64,000 bases of DNA from Rhodanobacter sp. B04 (GTDB taxonomy: Bacteria; Pseudomonadota; Gammaproteobacteria; Xanthomonadales; Rhodanobacteraceae). The position numbers were made by a program, and so were the translations under genes. The notes beneath the pieces are model-generated. The model was not told the DNA's origin, did no database searches, and was given only the letters and a program-made list of their open reading frames with translations. Location of the stretch: positions 48,240 through 112,239 of the forward strand of contig NZ_MUNV01000018.1 in NCBI RefSeq assembly GCF_002001125.1. Reading direction: 5' to 3'. This document shows positions 1-11,021 of the stretch, piece by piece; the stretch's first letter is position 1, and each line of letters starts with the position of its first letter.

Positions 1-494
<494 letters not shown>

Positions 495-524
495 TTCCCA
501 CGTCGTACCCACGAGCCGTGAAGC

Positions 525-565
525 GGGCTCCGCGTCTGGATGCAGACGCGGAGCCCTGTGTTATT
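525..565 (+). terminator. hairpin between clpP and clpX
   Basis: A perfect 14-bp stem (525-538 with 543-556) closes a 4-nt loop and is followed by TGTGTTATT. It could attenuate or terminate clpP transcription, or be an intra-operon processing hairpin, because clpX begins only about 40 bases later. The tail is not a clean T-run, so partial termination is more likely. Confidence 0.6.
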
Positions 566-603
566 CTCGCGGCGCATTCAGATTTACCAGCGGGATCGAA
601 AGT

Positions 604-1896
604 ATGAGCGACGACCGGCAGGGGCGTTCCAGCGACAGCGGCAAGATTCTCTATTGCTCCTTCTGCGGCAAGAGCCAGCATGAAGTGCGCAAGCTGATCG
701 CGGGTCCGTCCGTGTTCATCTGCGACGAGTGCGTGGAGCTGTGCAACGACATCATCCGCGAGGAGCTGGAGGAGAAGGCCGCCTCCGGCCGTACCCAACT
801 TCCCAAGCCGCGCGAGATCCGCGAGTCGCTGGATCAGTACGTGGTAGGCCAGACCCGTGCCAAGAAGGCGCTGGCGGTGGCGGTGTACAACCATTACAAG
901 CGGATCGAGTCGCGCCAGAAGAGCGACGACATCGAGCTTGGCAAGTCCAACATCCTGCTGATCGGTCCGACCGGTTCGGGCAAGACGCTGCTGGCCGAGA
1001 CGCTGGCGCGCCTGCTCAACGTGCCGTTCACGATCGCCGACGCCACCACGCTGACCGAAGCCGGTTACGTGGGCGAGGACGTCGAGAACATCATCCAGAA
1101 GTTGCTGCAGAAGTGCGACTACGACGTCGAGAAGGCGCAGTCGGGCATTGTCTACATCGACGAGATCGACAAGATTTCGCGCAAGAGCGAGAACCCGTCG
1201 ATCACTCGCGACGTGTCCGGCGAAGGCGTGCAGCAGGCGTTGCTGAAGCTGATCGAAGGCACGCTGGCCTCGGTGCCGCCGCAGGGTGGCCGCAAGCATC
1301 CGCAGCAGGAATTCCTGCAGGTCGACACCAAGAACATCCTGTTCATCTGCGGTGGCGCGTTCGCGGGCCTGGAAAAGGTCATCCAGCAGCGTTCCGAGAC
1401 CACCGGCATCGGCTTCTCGGCCGAGATCCGCAGCAAGGAGCGCACCGAGAACCTGGGCAAGGTACTGGCTGATGTGGAACCGGCCGATCTGGTGCGGTTT
1501 GGCCTGATCCCCGAGTTCGTCGGTCGCCTGCCGGTAGTGGCCACGCTCGACGAGTTGGATGAGCCTGCGCTGGTGAAGATCCTCACCGAACCGAAGAACG
1601 CTGTCACCAAGCAGTTCAAGAAGCTGTTCGAGATGGAAGAGGTGGAGCTGGAGTTCCGCCCCGAGGCCCTGCAGGCGATCGCCAAGAAGGCGCTCAAGCG
1701 CAAGACCGGCGCGCGTGGCCTGCGCACCATTCTCGAGCAGGTGCTGCTCGATACCATGTACGAGCTGCCTTCGCTGGAGCACGTCAGCAAGGTGGTGGTG
1801 GACGACGCGGTGATCGACGGCCAGGCCGAGCCTTACCTGATCTATCGCGGCAACCTGCAGCAGCGCGTGGCAGGCGAGGGCAGCGGCGCTGCCTGA
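604..1896 (+). CDS. clpX: ATP-dependent Clp protease ATP-binding subunit ClpX
   Basis: ClpX is the AAA+ hexameric unfoldase that recognises tagged substrates and feeds them into ClpP. The 430-residue length matches the family. The N-terminal zinc-binding domain shows CSFCGKS and CDECVELC. The AAA+ core shows Walker A GPTGSGKT, pore loop GYVGEDV, Walker [11 protein letters not shown] and the RKH loop in [10 protein letters not shown]. The IGFSAEI segment includes the ClpP-contacting IGF loop. The ATG at 604 gives the conserved N-terminus. It lies downstream of clpP and upstream of lon, so the three proteolysis genes are clustered. Confidence 0.98.
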   Translation: MSDDRQGRSSDSGKILYCSFCGKSQHEVRKLIAGPSVFICDECVELCNDIIREELEEKAASGRTQLPKPREIRESLDQYVVGQTRAKKALAVAVYNHYKRIESRQKSDDIELGKSNILLIGPTGSGKTLLAETLARLLNVPFTIADATTLTEAGYVGEDVENIIQKLLQKCDYDVEKAQSGIVYIDEIDKISRKSENPSITRDVSGEGVQQALLKLIEGTLASVPPQGGRKHPQQEFLQVDTKNILFICGGAFAGLEKVIQQRSETTGIGFSAEIRSKERTENLGKVLADVEPADLVRFGLIPEFVGRLPVVATLDELDEPALVKILTEPKNAVTKQFKKLFEMEEVELEFRPEALQAIAKKALKRKTGARGLRTILEQVLLDTMYELPSLEHVSKVVVDDAVIDGQAEPYLIYRGNLQQRVAGEGSGAA

Positions 1897-1920
1897 TCCT
1901 CGCCCGTAGGCTTGTCATGA

Positions 1921-1958
1921 GAACGGCTCCGGCGATTGTGTCGGGGCCGTTCTGTTTT
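1921..1958 (+). terminator. rho-independent terminator after clpX
   Basis: An 11-bp GC-rich stem (1921-1931 with 1942-1952) is followed by TGTTTT. It sits 24 bases after the clpX stop and separates clpX from lon. Confidence 0.8.
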
Positions 1959-2069
1959 CAGCGCCCGTATACCTTGAGTGAGCAGGCATCTGCCACCACT
2001 TGACCTGAAGATGTACCCGGCGCAGTGTCGGGACGAACCATGATCCGAATTTCGAGGAACCCGTCTTCC

Positions 2070-4544
2070 ATGGCCAAGAACGCCTCCCTTCCCGTTGCGC
2101 TGGACGCCTTGCCGGTATTGCCGCTGCGCGACGTGGTGGTCTACCCGCACATGGTCATTCCGCTGTTTGTCGGTCGCGACAAGTCCATGCGTGCACTCGA
2201 GCGCGCGATGGAGGGCGAGCGGCAGATCCTGCTGGTGGCGCAGAAGAGCCCGGATATCGACGATCCGGAGATTGCCGATCTGCATCAGGTCGGTACTTTG
2301 GCCGGCGTGCTGCAGCTGCTGAAACTGCCCGATGGCACGGTCAAGGTGCTGGTCGAGGGCCAGTCGCGCGTGTCGGTCGAGGATTTTCGTGAGGAAGGTG
2401 GCATGCTCACCGCACGCTCGCGCGTCATCGAGCCGGTCTACAACGCCAAGGAGCGCGAGCTCGATGTGGTCTCGCGCACGCTGATCTCGCTGTTCGAGCA
2501 ACTGGTCAAGCAGAGCCGCAAGCTGCCGCCCGAAGTGCTGGCCAGCCTGTCGGGCATCGACGATCCGTCGCGCGTGGCCGACTCCATCGCTGCGCACCTG
2601 TCGGTGCGCATGGCCGACAAGCAGAAGGTGCTGGAAACGGCTGACGTGGGCCAGCGGCTGGAGTTGTTGATCGGCCTGGTCGATGGCGAGATGGACCTGC
2701 AGCAGGTCGAGAAGCGCATCCGCGGCCGGGTCAAGTCGCAGATGGAGAAGAGCCAGCGCGAGTACTACCTCAACGAGCAGATGAAGGCGATTCAGAAGGA
2801 GCTCGGCGACAACGAGGAGGGCCCGAACGAGGTCGAGGAACTGCAGAAGAAGATCGAGACATCCGGCATGCCCAAGGCCGTGTTGTCCAAAGCGCGGCAG
2901 GAGTTCAGCAAGCTCAAGCAGATGTCGCCGATGTCGGCCGAGGCCACCGTGGTGCGCAACTACCTCGACTGGCTGGTCGGCGTGCCGTGGAAGAAGCGCA
3001 GCAAGGTGCGCAAGGACCTGCAGCTGGCGCAGGAGGTGCTCGATGCCGACCACTTCGGGCTTGAGAAGGTCAAGGATCGCATCCTCGAATACCTTGCCGT
3101 GCAGCAGCGCGTGTCGGTGATGAAGGGGCCGATCCTGTGCCTGGTCGGGCCGCCCGGCGTGGGCAAGACCTCGCTGGGGCAGTCGATCGCCAAGGCGACC
3201 AACCGGAAATTCGTGCGCATGAGCCTGGGTGGCGTGCGCGATGAGGCCGAGATCCGCGGTCACCGGCGCACCTATATCGGTTCGATGCCGGGCCGCATCG
3301 TGCAGAACCTCAACAAGGTCGGTGCCAAGAATCCATTGTTCGTGCTGGACGAGATCGACAAGATGTCGATGGACTTCCGCGGCGACCCGTCGTCCGCACT
3401 GCTGGAAGTGCTCGACCCGGAGCAGAACCACGCGTTCAACGATCATTACCTGGAGGTCGACCTTGACCTGTCCGAGGTGATGTGGATTGCCACGGCCAAT
3501 TCTCTGAACATTCCCGGGCCGTTGCTGGATCGCATGGAAGTCATCCGCATTCCGGGCTACACGGAGGACGAGAAGCTGGGCATTGCGCAGAAATACCTGC
3601 TGTCGAAGCAGCTCAAGGCCAATGGCCTCAAGCCGGAAGAGCTCAGCGTGAGCGAAGATGCGCTGCGCGACATCGTTCGCTACTACACGCGCGAGTCGGG
3701 CGTGCGCAATCTGGAGCGAGAGATTTCAAAAATCTGCCGCAAAGTGGTCAAGGAGCTGACGCTGGGCGAGGTGAAAAAAGCCAAGGCCAAGGCGCCGCCG
3801 GCAAAGACGGCCAAGGTCAAGGCAAAGCCGGCTGCGGGTCGGGTCAGGGTGGATTCGAGCAATCTGGATCATTACCTGGGCGTCCGTCGCTTCGACTTTG
3901 GGCGCAAGGAATTGCAGAACGAGGTCGGTCTGGTGACTGGCTTGGCCTGGACCCAGGTTGGTGGCGAGCTGCTCAGCATCGAGGCCTCGGTGGTGGCTGG
4001 CAAGGGCCGCCTGGTGCATACGGGGCAGCTGGGCGATGTGATGAAGGAATCGATCCAGGCCGCGCTGTCGGTCGTGCGTGCGCGTGCCGATCAGCTGGGT
4101 ATCGATCCGGAATTCCACCAGAAACTCGACGTGCACATCCATGTCCCGGAAGGCGCCACGCCGAAGGATGGCCCGAGTGCGGGCATCGCGATGTGCACGG
4201 CGCTGGTTTCGGTGCTGACCAAGGTCCCGGTGCGTTCCGAAGTGGCGATGACGGGCGAGATCACCTTGCGTGGCCGCGTGCTGCCGATCGGTGGCCTGAA
4301 GGAGAAGCTGCTGGCGGCGCATCGCGGCGGCATCACCACGGTGATCATCCCGGAGGACAACAAGAAGGACCTGGCGGATATGCCCGACAACATCACGTCC
4401 TCGCTGGAAATCCATCCGGTGCGCTGGATCGATGAAGTCCTCGATATCGCCCTGGAGCGCCCGTTGCAGCCGAATCCGGCGAAGGAGGAGGCAACGGCAG
4501 CGGTTGCCGGCGAGGCTGCGGAAGTGCACTCGCGCACGCATTGA
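2070..4544 (+). CDS. lon: ATP-dependent protease Lon
   Basis: Lon is a soluble AAA+ serine protease that removes damaged and regulatory proteins. Domains in order: the N-terminal substrate-binding LON domain ([20 protein letters not shown]), the AAA+ domain with Walker [10 protein letters not shown] and Walker [11 protein letters not shown], and the C-terminal protease with catalytic Ser in [11 protein letters not shown] and Lys in [11 protein letters not shown] Lys/Ala/Pro-rich linker lies between the AAA+ and protease domains (about 3772-3850). The ATG at 2070 is chosen because GAGGAA at 2054-2059 is well spaced and the family N-terminus follows it; upstream ATGs at 2025 and 2040 lack this. 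I looked for a sigma-32 promoter upstream and found no convincing one. Confidence 0.97.
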   Translation: MAKNASLPVALDALPVLPLRDVVVYPHMVIPLFVGRDKSMRALERAMEGERQILLVAQKSPDIDDPEIADLHQVGTLAGVLQLLKLPDGTVKVLVEGQSRVSVEDFREEGGMLTARSRVIEPVYNAKERELDVVSRTLISLFEQLVKQSRKLPPEVLASLSGIDDPSRVADSIAAHLSVRMADKQKVLETADVGQRLELLIGLVDGEMDLQQVEKRIRGRVKSQMEKSQREYYLNEQMKAIQKELGDNEEGPNEVEELQKKIETSGMPKAVLSKARQEFSKLKQMSPMSAEATVVRNYLDWLVGVPWKKRSKVRKDLQLAQEVLDADHFGLEKVKDRILEYLAVQQRVSVMKGPILCLVGPPGVGKTSLGQSIAKATNRKFVRMSLGGVRDEAEIRGHRRTYIGSMPGRIVQNLNKVGAKNPLFVLDEIDKMSMDFRGDPSSALLEVLDPEQNHAFNDHYLEVDLDLSEVMWIATANSLNIPGPLLDRMEVIRIPGYTEDEKLGIAQKYLLSKQLKANGLKPEELSVSEDALRDIVRYYTRESGVRNLEREISKICRKVVKELTLGEVKKAKAKAPPAKTAKVKAKPAAGRVRVDSSNLDHYLGVRRFDFGRKELQNEVGLVTGLAWTQVGGELLSIEASVVAGKGRLVHTGQLGDVMKESIQAALSVVRARADQLGIDPEFHQKLDVHIHVPEGATPKDGPSAGIAMCTALVSVLTKVPVRSEVAMTGEITLRGRVLPIGGLKEKLLAAHRGGITTVIIPEDNKKDLADMPDNITSSLEIHPVRWIDEVLDIALERPLQPNPAKEEATAAVAGEAAEVHSRTH

Positions 4545-4570
4545 TCCTGCCGCTGGATCGACCGGTCTGG

Positions 4571-4600
4571 AATGCCCTGTTTCGGCAGGGCATTTTTGTT
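4571..4600 (+). terminator. rho-independent terminator after lon
   Basis: A 9-bp stem (4571-4579 with 4586-4594), a 6-nt loop and a T-rich tail lie 26 bases downstream of the lon stop codon. Confidence 0.88.
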
Positions 4601-4706
4601 TGCATGGGACTGTCAGTCGATGACTTCGCGCGCTAGTCCTCTGGCGCTGGTTTTGCAAGCGATTTCTTCTGCCATCGATCTGCCGGAAACGTTGCTGCAG
4701 CTTGTG

Positions 4707-4736
4707 TTGCGGATTCCGGCAAGGCACTGGTATAAA
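4707..4736 (+). promoter_or_regulatory. candidate sigma-70 promoter of the HU gene
   Basis: TATAAA at 4731-4736 matches a -10 box. TTGCGG at 4707-4712 is a weak -35 box with an 18-nt spacer. It lies about 150 bases before the HU start and after the lon terminator, so a promoter is needed here. The match was made by eye only. Confidence 0.4.
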
Positions 4737-4885
4737 GGCGGCACCGCAGTCCCGGCGTTACTTCAGTCAGCGCAGCGATGCGGGGTTGCGTTACGGCACC
4801 TAGTCAAGAGCCAACCATCCATGCCGGCGTTGTCCCGTCTCTGGACCGACCACGTTGTGCGAATCCGAACAAGGGAGTTTTCTCA

Positions 4886-5158
4886 ATGAATAAAACCGAT
4901 CTGATCAATGCCATTGCCGAAAAGGCCGAGCTGACCAAGGCCGATGCCGGCCGCGCTCTCGAAGCCTTCTTCGAAACCGTGCAGAAGTCGTTGAAGAAGG
5001 GCGAGGACGTCTCGGTGGTTGGCTTTGGCACGTTCACCGTGCGCAAGCGCGCCGCTCGTACCGGTCGCAACCCGCGCACCAACGAAGCGATCAAGATCAA
5101 GGCCTCGAAGGTACCTGCCTTCAAGGCTGGCAAGACCCTCAAGGATGCCCTAAACTAA
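4886..5158 (+). CDS. hupB: DNA-binding protein HU
   Basis: HU is a nucleoid-associated dimer that bends DNA. The protein has 90 residues, the family norm. It begins [20 protein letters not shown] and contains the DNA-binding arm segment with [18 protein letters not shown] and the closing [14 protein letters not shown]. The ATG at 4886 is preceded by AAGGGAG. It sits between lon and tRNA-Val, the usual order in gammaproteobacteria, where the gene next to lon is hupB. Confidence 0.96.
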   Translation: MNKTDLINAIAEKAELTKADAGRALEAFFETVQKSLKKGEDVSVVGFGTFTVRKRAARTGRNPRTNEAIKIKASKVPAFKAGKTLKDALN

Positions 5159-5177
5159 GCGGCTGACGCTTGGTTTC

Positions 5178-5252
<75 letters not shown>

Positions 5253-5261
5253 GAAAAATGC

Positions 5262-5338
5262 GGAGTGGTAGTTCAGTCGGTTAGAATGCTGGCCTGTCAC
5301 GCCGGAGGTCGCGGGTTCGAGTCCCGTCCACTCCGCCA
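5262..5338 (+). tRNA. tRNA-Asp(GTC)
   Basis: The acceptor GGAGTGG pairs with CCACTCC, then G and an encoded CCA. The anticodon GTC is at 5296-5298. It is nearly identical to the second tRNA-Asp at 29417-29493, differing by one compensated acceptor base pair (T-A here, C-G there). It is probably co-transcribed with tRNA-Val, 9 bases upstream. Confidence 0.95.
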
Positions 5339-5345
5339 CAGTTCG

Positions 5346-5376
5346 CAAGGGCGCCCGTGTGGCGCCCTTGTCATTT
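5346..5376 (+). terminator. terminator after the tRNA-Val/tRNA-Asp pair
   Basis: A perfect 10-bp stem (5346-5355 with 5361-5370) with a 5-nt loop is followed by TCATTT. It begins 7 bases after the tRNA-Asp 3' end. Confidence 0.8.
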
Positions 5377-5491
5377 AGGCAGGATGCGTCCGCGTGATGG
5401 TTCGGCTGATCGGGTAGGCGTGGTCAGCGGACCATGACGTCCAGGCGCCACGCGGGTCATGCGCCTTCAACCACGTAGCGGGAAGATTTCA

Positions 5492-7396
5492 ATGCTGCAG
5501 GCAATGCGTAACAAGATGCATGGATGGCCGTCCATCGTCCTTCTTGGTGTTTGCGTTTTTGCGATGTCGTTCTTCGGCATAGAGACCTATTTCATGTCGC
5601 ACGCGGACTCGTTCGTGGCGAAGGTCGGCAAGCGTGAGATCAGTCAGCAGGATTTTCAGCGTGGCATGAATCAGTCACGCCAGGATCTGAGCGCCAGACT
5701 GGGGGACAAGTTCGACCCGACCGTGTTTGAGAAACCTGAGGTCAAGCTTCAGGTTCTGGATGGGCTGATTAACCAGCAATTGCTGCTGCAGGCCAATGAC
5801 GAATGGGGCATGCGCGTGGCCGATCAGGCGGTGCGCGACTACATCGCCCAGATTCCCGTGTTCCAGGTCAACAACCAGTTTGATCCGACCAGCTACCGCG
5901 CGTGGCTGGCCAGCCAGCGCAAGACGCCGGACATGTTCGAGAGCGAAATCCGCTCCTCCTTGGCGGTACAGCTGCTGCCGGATGCGATCACCGACAGCAC
6001 CATCGCGACCGATGCGCAGGTCGATGGTTATCTGAACCTGCTCACCCAGCGTCGTGATCTGCGCTACTTCCTGTTGCCGCGGCCGACCCAGGTCGATAAC
6101 ACGGCAAGCGACGAGCAGATCGAGGCTTACTACAAGGCGCACCAGGCCGACTACATGAATCCCGAGCAGGTCTCGGTGACGTACATCGAAGTCAATGGCG
6201 CCGATCTCAAGCCGGACAGCACGCCGAGCGACGAGGATCTGAAGAAGCGTTATGAGGAAGAGAAGCATCGCTTCGTGCAGCCGGAGCAGCGGCTCGTTTC
6301 ACACATTCTGATCAACGTGCCTGCCAACGCCACGCCGGACCAGCAGAAGGCGGCACTGGCCAAGGCCGAGAAGATCGCGGCAGAACTCAATCCAGGCGAT
6401 TTCGCCAAGATGGCCGAACAGGATTCCGAGGATCTCGGTTCCAAGCGCCAGGGCGGCGATCTGGGCTGGCTGGAGAAGGGCGTGACGAACGCTGCCTTCG
6501 ACTCGGCGATGTTCGCTTTGCAGAAAGGCGAGATTTCCAAGCCTATCCTGTCGCCCGATGGCTATCACATCATTTGGCTGCGCGACGTCCGCAGCGGCGA
6601 ATCCAAGCCGTTTGACGAAGTGCGCGACCAGTTGGTCAAGGAAGCCTCGGCCGCTGATCGCGACCGCGAGTACAACGATGTCGCCGGCAAGCTGTCCGAC
6701 AGCACCTATCAGAACCCGACATCGCTGGAGCCGGCCGCGACCGCCCTGAATCTGCCGATCAAGAGCACCGGATTGTTCTCGCGCAAGGGTGGCGAAGGTC
6801 TGGCTGCGAATCCGAAGGTAATCGCCGCTGCCTTCAGCGATGACGTGCTGGTACAGGGCAACAATTCTGGTCTGATCGACCTCGGCAACGATCACTCCGT
6901 GGTGATCCACGTCGACAAGCACGTGGCGGCTGCGGCGCGTCCAGTAGCCGAGGTGCGCACGGACATCACGAAGAAGATCATCGACGAACGTGTGGCCGCC
7001 GCCGAAAAGAAACTGTCCGACGAAGCATTGGCGCGCCTGAACAAGGGTGAAGCCATGTCGGCGGTGGCTGCCGCGATGGGGGGTGAACTCAAGAGCGTGA
7101 GCGAGGCTACCCGTCAGGGCAGCAATCTGCCGGCAGCGTTGCTCTTGCAGGCGTTCCTGCTGCCCCATCCCGTCGCCGGCAAGGCTCAGTTCGCCGCGGT
7201 GGACATGAAGGACGGCAGCTATGCCTTGCTGGCCGTGGACAAGGTGCAGGACGGCGACCTGTCAAAGGTTCCACCGGAGCAGCGCGATGCGCTGCGTCAG
7301 CAGATGGCCCAGGTCTATGGGGCCGAAGCCACGCATGAAATGCTTGAGTTGCTGCGTGCGAAGACCAAGATCAAGATCAACAATAGCCTGATGTAA
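5492..7396 (+). CDS. ppiD: periplasmic folding chaperone / peptidyl-prolyl isomerase PpiD
   Basis: PpiD is an inner-membrane-anchored periplasmic chaperone at the Sec translocon. The 634-residue product has one N-terminal membrane segment (about residues 12-34, after MRNKMHGWPS), a SurA-like chaperone region, a parvulin (PpiC) domain in the middle (SHILINVPANAT to SPDGYHIIWLRDV) and a C-terminal chaperone lobe. The ATG at 5492 is chosen because GGGAAG precedes it and the short cytoplasmic N-terminus fits the family. It follows the HU gene and tRNAs, as in relatives. The assignment is firm from architecture and synteny. Confidence 0.93.
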   Translation: MLQAMRNKMHGWPSIVLLGVCVFAMSFFGIETYFMSHADSFVAKVGKREISQQDFQRGMNQSRQDLSARLGDKFDPTVFEKPEVKLQVLDGLINQQLLLQANDEWGMRVADQAVRDYIAQIPVFQVNNQFDPTSYRAWLASQRKTPDMFESEIRSSLAVQLLPDAITDSTIATDAQVDGYLNLLTQRRDLRYFLLPRPTQVDNTASDEQIEAYYKAHQADYMNPEQVSVTYIEVNGADLKPDSTPSDEDLKKRYEEEKHRFVQPEQRLVSHILINVPANATPDQQKAALAKAEKIAAELNPGDFAKMAEQDSEDLGSKRQGGDLGWLEKGVTNAAFDSAMFALQKGEISKPILSPDGYHIIWLRDVRSGESKPFDEVRDQLVKEASAADRDREYNDVAGKLSDSTYQNPTSLEPAATALNLPIKSTGLFSRKGGEGLAANPKVIAAAFSDDVLVQGNNSGLIDLGNDHSVVIHVDKHVAAAARPVAEVRTDITKKIIDERVAAAEKKLSDEALARLNKGEAMSAVAAAMGGELKSVSEATRQGSNLPAALLLQAFLLPHPVAGKAQFAAVDMKDGSYALLAVDKVQDGDLSKVPPEQRDALRQQMAQVYGAEATHEMLELLRAKTKIKINNSLM

Positions 7397-7415
7397 GCCC
7401 TGTCGTGCAATTCGC

Positions 7416-7456
7416 AGAAGCAGAAGGGGCGGCCACGGGCTGCCCCTTCTGCTTCT
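7416..7456. terminator. long hairpin after ppiD
   Basis: A perfect 15-bp stem (7416-7430 with 7442-7456) closes an 11-nt loop. No T-run follows on either strand. It lies between convergent ppiD and mltD and may end transcription or protect mRNA 3' ends. Confidence 0.5.
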
Positions 7457-7626
7457 GGATGAGGGAGGTATCACATACCGTCCATGCCCAGGATGGAAAA
7501 CGAAGGACCGTGTCGGCAACCGCGAACAGGCTGTTTCTGACGGCTCACATGACTTGGGCCTGCCGTACTTGCGCCAGCTCTGCCACTGTGCATCTGGCCC
7601 GGGCGGTTTCCGCGCAGCAGCGACTT

Positions 7627-8853
7627 CTAGTGAGTGCCGTTGACCTGCAGCACCTGGCCTGGCTTCAGTGTGTTCCCGCGCAAATGGTTCCAGCGTTGCA
7701 GCTGGGTTGTGCTTACCGAGTAATGGCGGGCGATCTGCCATAGGCTTTCACCGTACTGCACGGTGTGGGTTTGTTGGCGTGGCTCCGTGATGGCCGGTGC
7801 ACTGGTGACGGGCGAGGGTGTCGCCGGATCGCTGTTGCTGATGTTGAATGGGAGACTTGCGCTGGCGGTCGAGCGGTTGCCCTGATCCAGCAAGGCGTCG
7901 CGGAATTGCTTGGCATGACCTACCGGCAGCAGCAGGTAGGACGCGGCAGCGCTGTCGATCGTGTCGCTGCGGAATGCCGCATTGAGATCCTTCAATGCAC
8001 TCACCGACATGCCGGCGTGATCGGCGGCTTGCGCGATCGGCATGGAGCGGGGAAGGGGTACCTGCACCAGATGCTGTTCGTCGGGCAGGGTCGGCAAACT
8101 GACGTTGAAGCGATCCGGCTCGCGCACGACGCAAGCCATCGCGAGCAGTTTGGCCAGGTGTTCGCGGGTTACTTTGCGTACCGGCCATGCCGGCATCGCG
8201 GGCTCATCCGCGGGCATGCCGTGCCGCTGGATGTATTTCTTTACCGTGAATTCGCCGGCGTTGTAGGCGTAGTCGGCTACGCGCCAGTCGCCAAACTCAT
8301 CGTGGTATTGCTTGAGCAGTTTCATGACGGCGTTGGCGGCCGCGGGCACATCCAGGCGGCCGTCGTAATGGCCGTCGACACGCAGTCCCATCGAGCCCGC
8401 GGTGACGGGCATGATCTGCCAGATGCCGGCAGGACGGTTCCTGCGGCCGGGCACGGGCCGGAAATGGCTTTCGATCCAAGGCAGCAAGACGAACTCGCCG
8501 GCTACGTCGTACTGCGCGGCAACCTGCTGCACGTAGGCCAGTTGTGGCAACACGTCGTGCAGCTGATCTTCGAATTGCTGCGGATTGCGGGTGTAGCGCG
8601 TGGCCCAGGCCAGTATCTCCGGGTCGGCGTCGCAGTCAGCCATGGCGAAACTGCCGCGCAACTGCTCCCACATGTCGACCGTTACTGGGGTCACTGCAAT
8701 TTTGTCGACCGAAGGCGTGACGGGCGTATCAGCGGTCGCCGTCGCAAGCGGCTCAACCGGGGCTCGGGGGGGTGCCTGCGTGGGTGCCCCAGCGCAGGCG
8801 GCAAGCAGAATCGAGAGGGTTAGGGGCAGCAGTTGTAGGTGGCGAATGCGCAT
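7627..8853 (-). CDS. mltD: membrane-bound lytic murein transglycosylase D (lipoprotein)
   Basis: MltD cleaves peptidoglycan glycan strands to 1,6-anhydro-muropeptides at the outer membrane. The 408-residue product starts with a lipoprotein signal ending in a LLAAC lipobox. The SLT domain follows, with catalytic Glu in LLPWIESHFRP, then RPAGIWQIMPVTA and DYAYNAGE. One LysM domain closes the protein (HTVQYGESLWQIARHYSV). E. coli MltD carries two LysM repeats, so this version is shorter at the C-terminus. Its ATG overlaps the gloB stop in TGATG, so the pair is a two-gene operon. Confidence 0.9.
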   Translation of the reverse strand: MRIRHLQLLPLTLSILLAACAGAPTQAPPRAPVEPLATATADTPVTPSVDKIAVTPVTVDMWEQLRGSFAMADCDADPEILAWATRYTRNPQQFEDQLHDVLPQLAYVQQVAAQYDVAGEFVLLPWIESHFRPVPGRRNRPAGIWQIMPVTAGSMGLRVDGHYDGRLDVPAAANAVMKLLKQYHDEFGDWRVADYAYNAGEFTVKKYIQRHGMPADEPAMPAWPVRKVTREHLAKLLAMACVVREPDRFNVSLPTLPDEQHLVQVPLPRSMPIAQAADHAGMSVSALKDLNAAFRSDTIDSAAASYLLLPVGHAKQFRDALLDQGNRSTASASLPFNISNSDPATPSPVTSAPAITEPRQQTHTVQYGESLWQIARHYSVSTTQLQRWNHLRGNTLKPGQVLQVNGTH

Positions 8854-9614
8854 CAGCTGAATCCGTCCTTGGCTTCGCGCACGGCGGCAAAACGCGCGAC
8901 GCGGTCATCGTGGATACCGCGTTGTCGGCACCATGCAGCAATCGCATCCGTGTCGACGCGCAGGAACGGGTTGGCGGCCAGTTCATCGGCGAGTGCAACC
9001 GGCAACGTGGGAAGCCGTTGCGCTCGCAGTGCGGCGACTTCTTGCTGGCGTTGGCGCAGCTCGGGATTTTCCGGATCAATGGTGCGAGCGAATCTTGCGT
9101 TGACTTCGGTGTATTCGTGGCCGCCGCAGACCAGGGTTTTTCCAGGCAGTGTGGACAGGCGGTCCAGCGAGGCAAGCATTTGAGCCGGACTGCCTTCAAA
9201 CAGCTTGCCGCAGCCCAGACTGAACAAGGTGTCTCCGCAAAGCAGCACACCCGCCCCGTGGTAGGCGACATGGCTCAGCGTATGGCCGGGTATCGCAATG
9301 ACGTCGAAGTGGATCTGCGGCAGCGTCAGCTCGATCGAGTCACCGTCGTGCACCCGCACGGTAACCTCGCCGATGCGCTCGTCGACGGGTGCGTAGACGG
9401 GCACGGCATGATGCCCGCACAGCTCGCTGACACCGCCGGTGTGATCGTGGTGATGGTGGGTCAACAGAATCGCGCGCAGCTTCAGCCGGCGTGCCGCCAG
9501 GGCCCGCTCCACGACCATGGCGTCGCCGGGGTCGACCACCAGGGCATTGCCGCCGTCGTCGTGCAGCAACCAGATGTAGTTGTCGACCAGGGCCGGTAAC
9601 GGAACGAGATGCAA
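8853..9614 (-). CDS. gloB: hydroxyacylglutathione hydrolase (glyoxalase II)
   Basis: GloB hydrolyses S-D-lactoylglutathione to D-lactate and glutathione, completing methylglyoxal detoxification. The 253-residue metallo-beta-lactamase-fold protein shows metal ligands in THHHHDHTGG, GHTLSHVAY, CGDTLFSLGCG and GGHEYTEVNARF. The C-terminal substrate-binding segment (NPFLRVD) is present. It is divergent from the methyltransferase/rnhA genes, the usual gloB-rnhA-dnaQ neighbourhood. It overlaps mltD by one base. Confidence 0.95.
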   Translation of the reverse strand: MHLVPLPALVDNYIWLLHDDGGNALVVDPGDAMVVERALAARRLKLRAILLTHHHHDHTGGVSELCGHHAVPVYAPVDERIGEVTVRVHDGDSIELTLPQIHFDVIAIPGHTLSHVAYHGAGVLLCGDTLFSLGCGKLFEGSPAQMLASLDRLSTLPGKTLVCGGHEYTEVNARFARTIDPENPELRQRQQEVAALRAQRLPTLPVALADELAANPFLRVDTDAIAAWCRQRGIHDDRVARFAAVREAKDGFS

Positions 9615-9862
9615 GATTGAGCTCCGCTGCGTTTAAGGAGCATCCCGATGAACGGAATGGCGATTCCTAGATGAACGACAGACGCAGCCGTCCGGGGCGC
9701 GCATGAAGCGAAGGACTATAAAGAGGCTTTGCGGCCAGCTCGTTAGAAGATCGTTAACTGGGCGTTCGGCCATTCAGCTGCGTGCGGCAGTTCCATTTTG
9801 TCTGCTACCGAGCGGGCGTCAGCCGCTACACTCTACGAACAGATTGGGATCAGGCCGGCTGC

Positions 9863-10552
9863 ATGCTTCAACGTGATCGCGACATCTATGCCAGTGCGCC
9901 ATTGCGCCGATTGCTGGATGACCAGTCACGTGTAATGGCGACCGATCTGCAGCGCTGTTTCGGCACACATGGATTGCTGCTGAGCGCGACGGCCGACGAT
10001 GCGCCGCCCGTCTTGCCGTTGCTGGGCAGTTGGACCCGATTGTGGGCGAGCGAAGACCGTTATCGCGGCGACCTGCACGCCATGGCTGACGAGCCGCTGC
10101 CATTCGTCGACGATGCGTTCGAGCTGGTGCTTTTGCGTCACGCACTGGAGGTCGTTCCGACGCCAGCAGCTGTGCTCGCCGAAGCGGTCCGTGTGCTCGC
10201 ACCTGGCGGCGTGCTGGTGGTGACCGGTGTGCACCCGCTCAGCGGTTGGGCCCCCTGGTTCTGGTGGCGTACCCGCGGTGGCAAACAGGCCCTGCAAATG
10301 CCACTGCGGCTCAGTCACGGGCTGCAACAGGCCGGGCTGAAGATCGAGCGAGCCCAGCGGGTGGGGCACACCTGGCCGGCTGGCATGGAGGCAGCGGGGC
10401 CCACTGGCGTGAATGCGTGGGGTGGCGCCTATGTGCTGCTGGCGCGCAAGCGTCGCCGCATGGCCACGCCGCTGCGGATCAAACCGGTACCGGTGCGGGT
10501 ACCGGCGAACAGCCGACTGTCGCCCGGTACGCGGCGCAGTGCGGCGCTGTGA
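9863..10552 (+). CDS. class I SAM-dependent methyltransferase
   Basis: This is a 229-residue predicted methyltransferase of the Methyltransf_11 type. The segment [19 protein letters not shown] and the following [17 protein letters not shown] match post-motif I and motif III of the fold; motif I itself is degenerate. Members of this family often lie between gloB and rnhA, and the substrate is unknown. The ATG at 9863 gives the start [14 protein letters not shown]; an upstream in-frame start at 9782 is possible but poorly supported. It ends 25 bases before rnhA. Confidence 0.75.
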   Translation: MLQRDRDIYASAPLRRLLDDQSRVMATDLQRCFGTHGLLLSATADDAPPVLPLLGSWTRLWASEDRYRGDLHAMADEPLPFVDDAFELVLLRHALEVVPTPAAVLAEAVRVLAPGGVLVVTGVHPLSGWAPWFWWRTRGGKQALQMPLRLSHGLQQAGLKIERAQRVGHTWPAGMEAAGPTGVNAWGGAYVLLARKRRRMATPLRIKPVPVRVPANSRLSPGTRRSAAL

Positions 10553-10577
10553 CTTTCAATGGAATACGTGGACAACG

Positions 10578-11021
10578 ATGAGCGAAGTGGAAGCATTTAC
10601 CGACGGTGCCTGCCTGGGCAATCCGGGCCCCGGTGGCTGGGCTGCCTTGCTAAGGGCCAAGGGCAGCGAACGCATGGTCGCCGGCGGTGACCCGGCCACC
10701 ACCAACAACCGGATGGAGCTGATGGCGGCGATCGGCGCCCTTGAGGCACTGAAGCGCCCGTGCCAGGTGATGCTCACTACCGACTCGCGCTATGTGATGC
10801 AGGGCATCGAGGAGTGGGTGCCGAAGTGGCGCGCGAACGGCTGGCGTACCGCCGACAAGAAGCCGGTCAAGAACCAGGATCTGTGGCAGCGCCTGTCCGC
10901 GGCGGTCAGCACGCATCAGGTGCGCTGGAAGTGGGTGAAGGGCCACAACGGTCATGTCGAGAACGAACGGGTCGACCAAGCAGCGCGTGAACAGGCGGAA
11001 CTGATGAAGGGCGCGGCATGA
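10578..11021 (+). CDS. rnhA: ribonuclease HI
   Basis: RNase HI cleaves the RNA strand of RNA-DNA hybrids, removing R-loops and primers. The 147-residue length fits. Catalytic acidic residues are visible in [12 protein letters not shown] (Asp), [10 protein letters not shown] (Glu), [10 protein letters not shown] (Asp) and ERVDQAAR (Asp), with the WVKGHNGH histidine loop. The ATG at 10578 begins [10 protein letters not shown]. Its last bases overlap the dnaQ start (ATGA), so rnhA and dnaQ are translationally coupled, a common arrangement. Confidence 0.97.
   Translation: MSEVEAFTDGACLGNPGPGGWAALLRAKGSERMVAGGDPATTNNRMELMAAIGALEALKRPCQVMLTTDSRYVMQGIEEWVPKWRANGWRTADKKPVKNQDLWQRLSAAVSTHQVRWKWVKGHNGHVENERVDQAAREQAELMKGAA

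Noticed and set aside
1959..2069. Sigma-32 heat-shock promoter before lon
   Set aside because: CTTGA-like pieces occur but none has a CCCCAT-like partner at proper spacing.
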